DNA of 64,000 nucleotides from Anaerotignum faecicola. Its GTDB lineage: Bacteria > Bacillota > Clostridia > Lachnospirales > Anaerotignaceae. Both the position numbers and the translations under genes were made by a program. The stretch spans positions 372,001 through 436,000 of the forward strand of contig NZ_BHVZ01000014.1 in the NCBI RefSeq assembly GCF_003865035.1. Direction: 5' to 3'. How positions within the stretch are numbered: position 1 is the first letter of the stretch; each line of letters opens with the position of its first letter. The notes beneath the pieces were generated by a model. It was given only the letters and a program-made list of their open reading frames with translations. It ran no database searches and was not told the DNA's origin. This document shows positions 60,537-64,000 of this stretch, one piece after another.

Positions 60537-60902
60537 ATGACGATTGATACCTTTTCTTTCAGATATGCCGATACGGCAGGATTTATGGAATGGTTTCGCT
60601 ATAATCCGGCGCAGGGGCTTTGGATTGACAGATGTGACGGGGCAATGCAGGCGAAGCGGTGCCGGATGACGGAGGAGGAGCTGGCAGAGCTGGAGGAAAT
60701 CATCCGCGCGCATAAAATTGACGAATGGAATGATTTCTGCAAGCTGGATTTATGTATGTGCAGCGGCAACAGCTGGACGATTCATGTGACCTACAGGGAA
60801 AGCAGGGACGAATATATTCATGCGATGGGACACAGCGAAGCACCTGACGGATTTGCAGAGGGCAAACGTGCGATAGAAGCATTTTTTGAGCGATATCTTT
60901 AA
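60537..60902 (+). CDS. Small hypothetical protein
   Basis: 121 residues, soluble. MTIDTFSFRYADTAG leads, with a Cys-rich turn CKLDLCMCSG in the middle; the C terminus is RAIEAFFERYL. Not recognised. The ATG at 60537 follows GAAGGAGG; an upstream frame to 60498 lacks a ribosome site and overlaps the rny terminator. Confidence 0.7.
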   Translation: MTIDTFSFRYADTAGFMEWFRYNPAQGLWIDRCDGAMQAKRCRMTEEELAELEEIIRAHKIDEWNDFCKLDLCMCSGNSWTIHVTYRESRDEYIHAMGHSEAPDGFAEGKRAIEAFFERYL

Positions 60903-61018
60903 AAAGAAGGGGCTGTGGGGCAAAAATGCCCCATGGCTCTTGTATTTTACGGCAGTTTGTGGTATGTTTAAAACAGGAAGAATTGGAAATATCAGGTAAT
61001 TCGTAAGGAGGGACAAAA

Positions 61019-61240
61019 ATGTACACTGCTTTTTCCCCGGGGACAAAAAATCTATTTCTTGTGCTGTCTGCTGCCTGCTGCATTGTGGCATTTTTTTTGA
61101 TGGATGCCATGCGGAAGGAACAGAAGCGCAGAAAATGGGTCTGTGGGATATTGCTGTGTATTCTGGTTGCGATCGCTGTGGCAGGGTTTCATGAGGCGAA
61201 GCAATCGGCAGGGGTGCTTTCGGCGGCAGGCTGGATATAA
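61019..61240 (+). CDS. Small membrane protein
   Basis: 73 residues with two predicted membrane helices (about 10-30 and 38-58) separated by a basic loop (RKEQKRRKW). Ribosome site GTAAGGAGGGAC. Function unknown. Confidence 0.6.
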   Translation: MYTAFSPGTKNLFLVLSAACCIVAFFLMDAMRKEQKRRKWVCGILLCILVAIAVAGFHEAKQSAGVLSAAGWI

Positions 61241-61255
61241 GGGAAAGAAAAAATG

Positions 61256-61285
61256 GCTGTGGGAAGGGATTCCCGCGGCTTTTTT
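61256..61285 (+). terminator. Intrinsic terminator
   Basis: GCTGTGGGAA-GGGA-TTCCCGCGGC and TTTTTT. Confidence 0.8.
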
Positions 61286-61313
61286 ATGTTGGAAAGTTTT
61301 TTATGTTGGAAAG
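61280..61313. repeat. Tandem 17-bp repeat
   Basis: TTTTTTATGTTGGAAAG occurs twice in a row, overlapping the end of a terminator. It looks like a small slippage duplication. Confidence 0.75.
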
Positions 61314-61512
61314 GGATTGTCGGGGATTCTGCAAAGGACGGCTTTTTTGTGATGTATACGTTATTTGAGAGAAAGAGGGGGGATTTCTTACGAATTTCTT
61401 AATTTTGCGGATGGGAAACGATTTTGCGGCGGGATTTGCTTTACGGAAGGGGGATTTTATTGTATGCTCGAAATAGGAAAAATGCGGCTGTGAAGGGCTA
61501 CAAAGGAGGGGG

Positions 61513-62172
61513 ATGGCAATGAAGAAGCAAAGGAAATGGGCGGTTGGCATTTTGCTGTGTATTGTTGCGGTGGTTCTTGCAATCTGGGTTGGTGCGGCAA
61601 AGGATGAGAAGGACGGAGACAGGGAGAGTCTGTATGAAAATGTAGATTACGGTCTTGGGTTTTGGATGCCGCAGGGCTATACGGAGAATCCGTTTTATAT
61701 TTCCGACATGGAAACGGTTGGAAATGGGCTGATGGTCGGATTTTTTGCACCGGAGGCGGATATGCAGATTTTCTCCTTCTGGTATCTGGATAAGGCGTAT
61801 TGGGAAAATGAGGTCAAGGAAAGCTATTCGGGGATGTACCGACAGGTTTATGCGGATGAGGAACGGGTGCTGCTCTGCGTTTTTGTGACGGATGTGCAGT
61901 ATGATCCGGAGAATCGGGAGAAAAAGAAGGAATATGAAAAATTGCATGACTTGCAGGATGAAATGTGTGACAGCTATTATTTCTTTGAAGTGCCGGAACG
62001 GGGCGAGCCTGTGGGCAAGATGCCGCAGTTTGATATTCCGGAAGGGGATGCACATATAACGGTAGCCGTTGCTGTGCATGATGGAAAGGGATATGCTTTG
62101 ACAAAAGAGGAATATCTTTTTCTGGAAAATGGCGGCGACGTTGAGGAGATGTTAAAGGAGAGAGAAAAATGA
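61513..62172 (+). CDS. Membrane-anchored hypothetical protein
   Basis: Up to 219 residues: one N-terminal membrane helix (about 9-27, WAVGILLCIVAVVLAIWVG) and an exterior acidic domain with no recognised family. Two ATGs are possible; the second (61519) lies eight bases after AAAGGAGGGGG and is preferred. The stop overlaps the next ORF by 4 nt, so the two are co-translated. Confidence 0.65.
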   Translation: MAMKKQRKWAVGILLCIVAVVLAIWVGAAKDEKDGDRESLYENVDYGLGFWMPQGYTENPFYISDMETVGNGLMVGFFAPEADMQIFSFWYLDKAYWENEVKESYSGMYRQVYADEERVLLCVFVTDVQYDPENREKKKEYEKLHDLQDEMCDSYYFFEVPERGEPVGKMPQFDIPEGDAHITVAVAVHDGKGYALTKEEYLFLENGGDVEEMLKEREK

Positions 62173-62384
62173 AATGTCCGATTTGCGGAGGAGAAATGCA
62201 GGAGGGCTTCCTTGGGAGCGGTCGCGAGATTGTATGGACACCGCAGACGGGAAAAATAAAGCCGCCGCGGAACACAAAGGGAGCGGAGCGATTGGAAAGA
62301 AATGAGGAGATGCCGTTCTGGTGGATGTATTATTATGTGGATGCAAAACGATGTGAAAAATGCGGATTGATTCTGACAAGATAG
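62169..62384 (+). CDS. Zinc-ribbon protein (DUF6487-like)
   Basis: 71 residues with CPICGGEM at the start and CEKCGLIL near the end, two C-x2-C knuckles of a zinc ribbon, separated by an aromatic middle (PFWWMYYYVDAK). It looks like the small PF20097/DUF6487 type (recalled). Overlaps the preceding gene by ATGA. Function unknown. Confidence 0.75.
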   Translation: MKCPICGGEMQEGFLGSGREIVWTPQTGKIKPPRNTKGAERLERNEEMPFWWMYYYVDAKRCEKCGLILTR

Positions 62385-62402
62385 ATTTGATGAAGGAATC
62401 AG

Positions 62403-62437
62403 CCCCCTTTGCCGACCTGCGGCGAGGGGGTTATTTT
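62403..62437 (+). terminator. Intrinsic terminator
   Basis: CCCCCTTTGCCG / CGGCGAGGGGG arms with TTATTTT. Confidence 0.8.
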
Positions 62438-62493
62438 ATTTTTAAGGAAGATATGCTATAATGATGTATCGAAAAAAGAAAGGAGGCAGTGCC

Positions 62494-63117
62494 ATGCGGA
62501 TTACAGCCATCACGCAGCAGAAGCGTGACCCAAACAGATACAATATTTTCATTGACGGCGTATATGCCTTTGCACTGCCTATGCAGGATATTCTGTATTT
62601 CAAGCTGAAGGAGGGGCAGGAGGCGGCGGAGGAGACGATTGCCTTTATCCACAAAAACCTGATTTACATTAAAGCGCAGGATACGGCCTTGCGTTTCCTT
62701 GGCTACAAAATGCGGACGGTGCAGGAGATTCGCCAAAAGCTTCTGGAAAAGGAGTTTGCGGAGGATGTGATTGTGGAAGTCCTTGTCTTTCTGGAAAAAT
62801 ACGGCTATGCGGATGACAGGGAATACTGTCGCAGATATATCAGAGAAAGGCTGCGGCTCAAGCCGAAAAGCGGCTATGCGCTCGGACTGGAGCTGCGGCA
62901 GAGGGGCGTTTCCTCCCGTATCATTGAGGAAGTGCTTGCGGAAACGGAGATTGACGAGGCGAGCGATGCCCTGCGGTGGCTGGAGAAAAAAAGCCGCGGA
63001 CAATGGCCGCCCGAAAACGAAAAAAAGAAAAAACAGCTGTTTGATTTCCTGCTGCGGAAGGGGTATTCCTACGATATCATCAAGGAGGCGTTTCGGCAGA
63101 TGGAGGAACGGAGGTGA
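62494..63117 (+). CDS. recX: RecX regulatory protein
   Basis: Modulator that binds RecA filaments. 207 residues of three-helix RecX repeats: LRFLGYKMRTVQEIRQKLLEKEF, VLVFLEKYGYADDREYCRRYIRER, LELRQRGVSSRIIEEVLAE and a C-terminal KGYSYDIIKEAF. The ATG at 62494 has AAAGGAGG before it. The recA gene is not in this window. Six bases separate its stop from the TPR gene. Confidence 0.92.
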   Translation: MRITAITQQKRDPNRYNIFIDGVYAFALPMQDILYFKLKEGQEAAEETIAFIHKNLIYIKAQDTALRFLGYKMRTVQEIRQKLLEKEFAEDVIVEVLVFLEKYGYADDREYCRRYIRERLRLKPKSGYALGLELRQRGVSSRIIEEVLAETEIDEASDALRWLEKKSRGQWPPENEKKKKQLFDFLLRKGYSYDIIKEAFRQMEERR

Positions 63118-63123
63118 AAGCAA

Positions 63124-64000
63124 ATGGCTTTTTATATCGGAGAAATGAAGAAGGTACGGAACAGCTTTTTTGAGGCCTACAAGGACGGGGACTACAAGAA
63201 GGCGATTGTTCTGGGGAATAAGCTATTGCAGATTTATGCGGAAAACGATGACTGCGACTGTATTGAGTATGCGGTGGATATGAGCAATCTGGCGATGGTG
63301 TTTGACCGCTTGCAGCTATATCCGCAGGCGGAGAAATATTACAAGCAGGCGGCGGAGCTGAAGAAGCGCTGCGGCGGAGAGAGCCTTTCCTATGCGGACA
63401 CGCTGAACAATCTTGCGATTGTATATAACCAGACGAGCAGACAGACGGAGGCACTGCGTCTGCACCGAAAGGTGCTGGAGATTCGGGAGGCAAAGCTTGG
63501 CAGGGAGCATGCGGATTTTCTGCACAGCCTGTATCATATCGGGAATACATACGAGCTTTTGGGGGAATATGACAAGGCGATCGAATACCATGCGATGGCA
63601 TTGAGGAACAATACCTTTTCTACGCTGGAGCTGGCGGATGTGCATGGGGCGCTTGCCAGAGCCTATGAGGCGAAGGGGAATTATAAAAAGGCAATCTATT
63701 ATTACGAGATTTGTCTGGATCTGATTGAGAAGGCGCGCGGCTGTGATACGTTTTATTACATGATGAACGTGCTGACGCTGGCTTCTGTCTGCGAAAAGGC
63801 CGGACTATTGGATTTGGCGGTGGAATACTGCGAAAAGGCGGTGGAAATCCGCAGAGAGCTGATGAGCGAGGAGCATCTGGATTTCATCAACAGTCTGAAT
63901 TCTCTGGCGGCGCTGTGCTGTAAGGACGGGCAATATGACAGAGCGCTGGAGGTGCATCGGGAGGTTCTGGAGATTGTGGAGCGGATGCTGGGGAAGGAGC
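63124..64000 (+). CDS. TPR-repeat protein (partial, runs off the window)
   Basis: Open frame of 292 codons to the window end. Multiple kinesin-light-chain-like tetratricopeptide repeats of about 42 residues: YADTLNNLAIVYNQTSRQTEAL, FLHSLYHIGNTYELLGEYDKAI, FINSLNSLAALCCKDGQYDRAL. ATG at 63124 with GGAGGTGAAAGC before it. TPR proteins mediate protein-protein contacts; the C terminus, and any catalytic or signalling domain it may hold, is outside the window. Confidence 0.88.
   Translation, partial: MAFYIGEMKKVRNSFFEAYKDGDYKKAIVLGNKLLQIYAENDDCDCIEYAVDMSNLAMVFDRLQLYPQAEKYYKQAAELKKRCGGESLSYADTLNNLAIVYNQTSRQTEALRLHRKVLEIREAKLGREHADFLHSLYHIGNTYELLGEYDKAIEYHAMALRNNTFSTLELADVHGALARAYEAKGNYKKAIYYYEICLDLIEKARGCDTFYYMMNVLTLASVCEKAGLLDLAVEYCEKAVEIRRELMSEEHLDFINSLNSLAALCCKDGQYDRALEVHREVLEIVERMLGKE

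Overview
The window looks like chromosome from a low-to-mid GC, anaerobic, Gram-positive member of the Clostridia, most likely Lachnospirales (Anaerotignum-like; this genus guess is inference only). Support comes from strong AGGAGG-type ribosome binding sites, frequent GTG/TTG starts, a T-box leader, germination protease (gpr), other sporulation-type proteins, a FabK-type fatty-acid operon, and clostridial metabolic enzymes such as an acyl-CoA:acetate CoA-transferase and a siroheme reductase fusion. No rRNA, prophage, transposase or CRISPR array was seen. Gene density is high and the content is mostly core chromosome.

Layout. 1-8.5 kb: XRE regulator, radical SAM protein, MBL-fold hydrolase and class II aldolase (separated by a hairpin-rich 148-bp element), an LspA homologue, a probable 6S RNA, a large SLH/SpoIID lipoprotein, a hidden type I toxin with antisense RNA, and a cytidylate-kinase-like protein. 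8.6-12.9 kb: aspS, tRNA-Pro, uppP, a B3/B4 protein. 13-23 kb: an ECF sigma/anti-sigma pair followed by one collinear fatty-acid operon (fabH-acpP-fabK-fabD-fabG-fabF-accB-fabZ-accC-accD-accA) that makes malonyl-CoA and carries out the full FAS II cycle. 23-30.8 kb: Fur-family repressor, endonuclease III, a lipoprotein, ileS behind an Ile T-box, and pncB. 31-45.6 kb: MalT-like regulator, gpr, rpsT, a three-part siroheme reductase, deoA-deoB, acetyltransferases, lipoproteins, ybaK, a secreted serine protease and glcK. 45.7-52.1 kb: small P-loop protein, CoA-transferase, dCMP deaminase, CarD regulator, ruvAB, a DUF975 membrane protein. 52-64 kb: addB without addA beside it, a membrane-anchored protein, a split SpoIVFA-like M23 gene with a CCC-TAG junction, rng, rny, small proteins, recX and a TPR protein cut by the window end.

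The observations most worth following are the possible +1 frameshift joining the two halves of the M23 gene, three intergenic elements made of stacked hairpins (two bounded by terminal inverted repeats, one flanked by duplicated terminator sequence), the type I toxin-antitoxin locus, the long T-box leader of ileS, and the CGCxxG/sulfite-reductase/ferredoxin fusion. No multi-gene system that is clearly undescribed was found.
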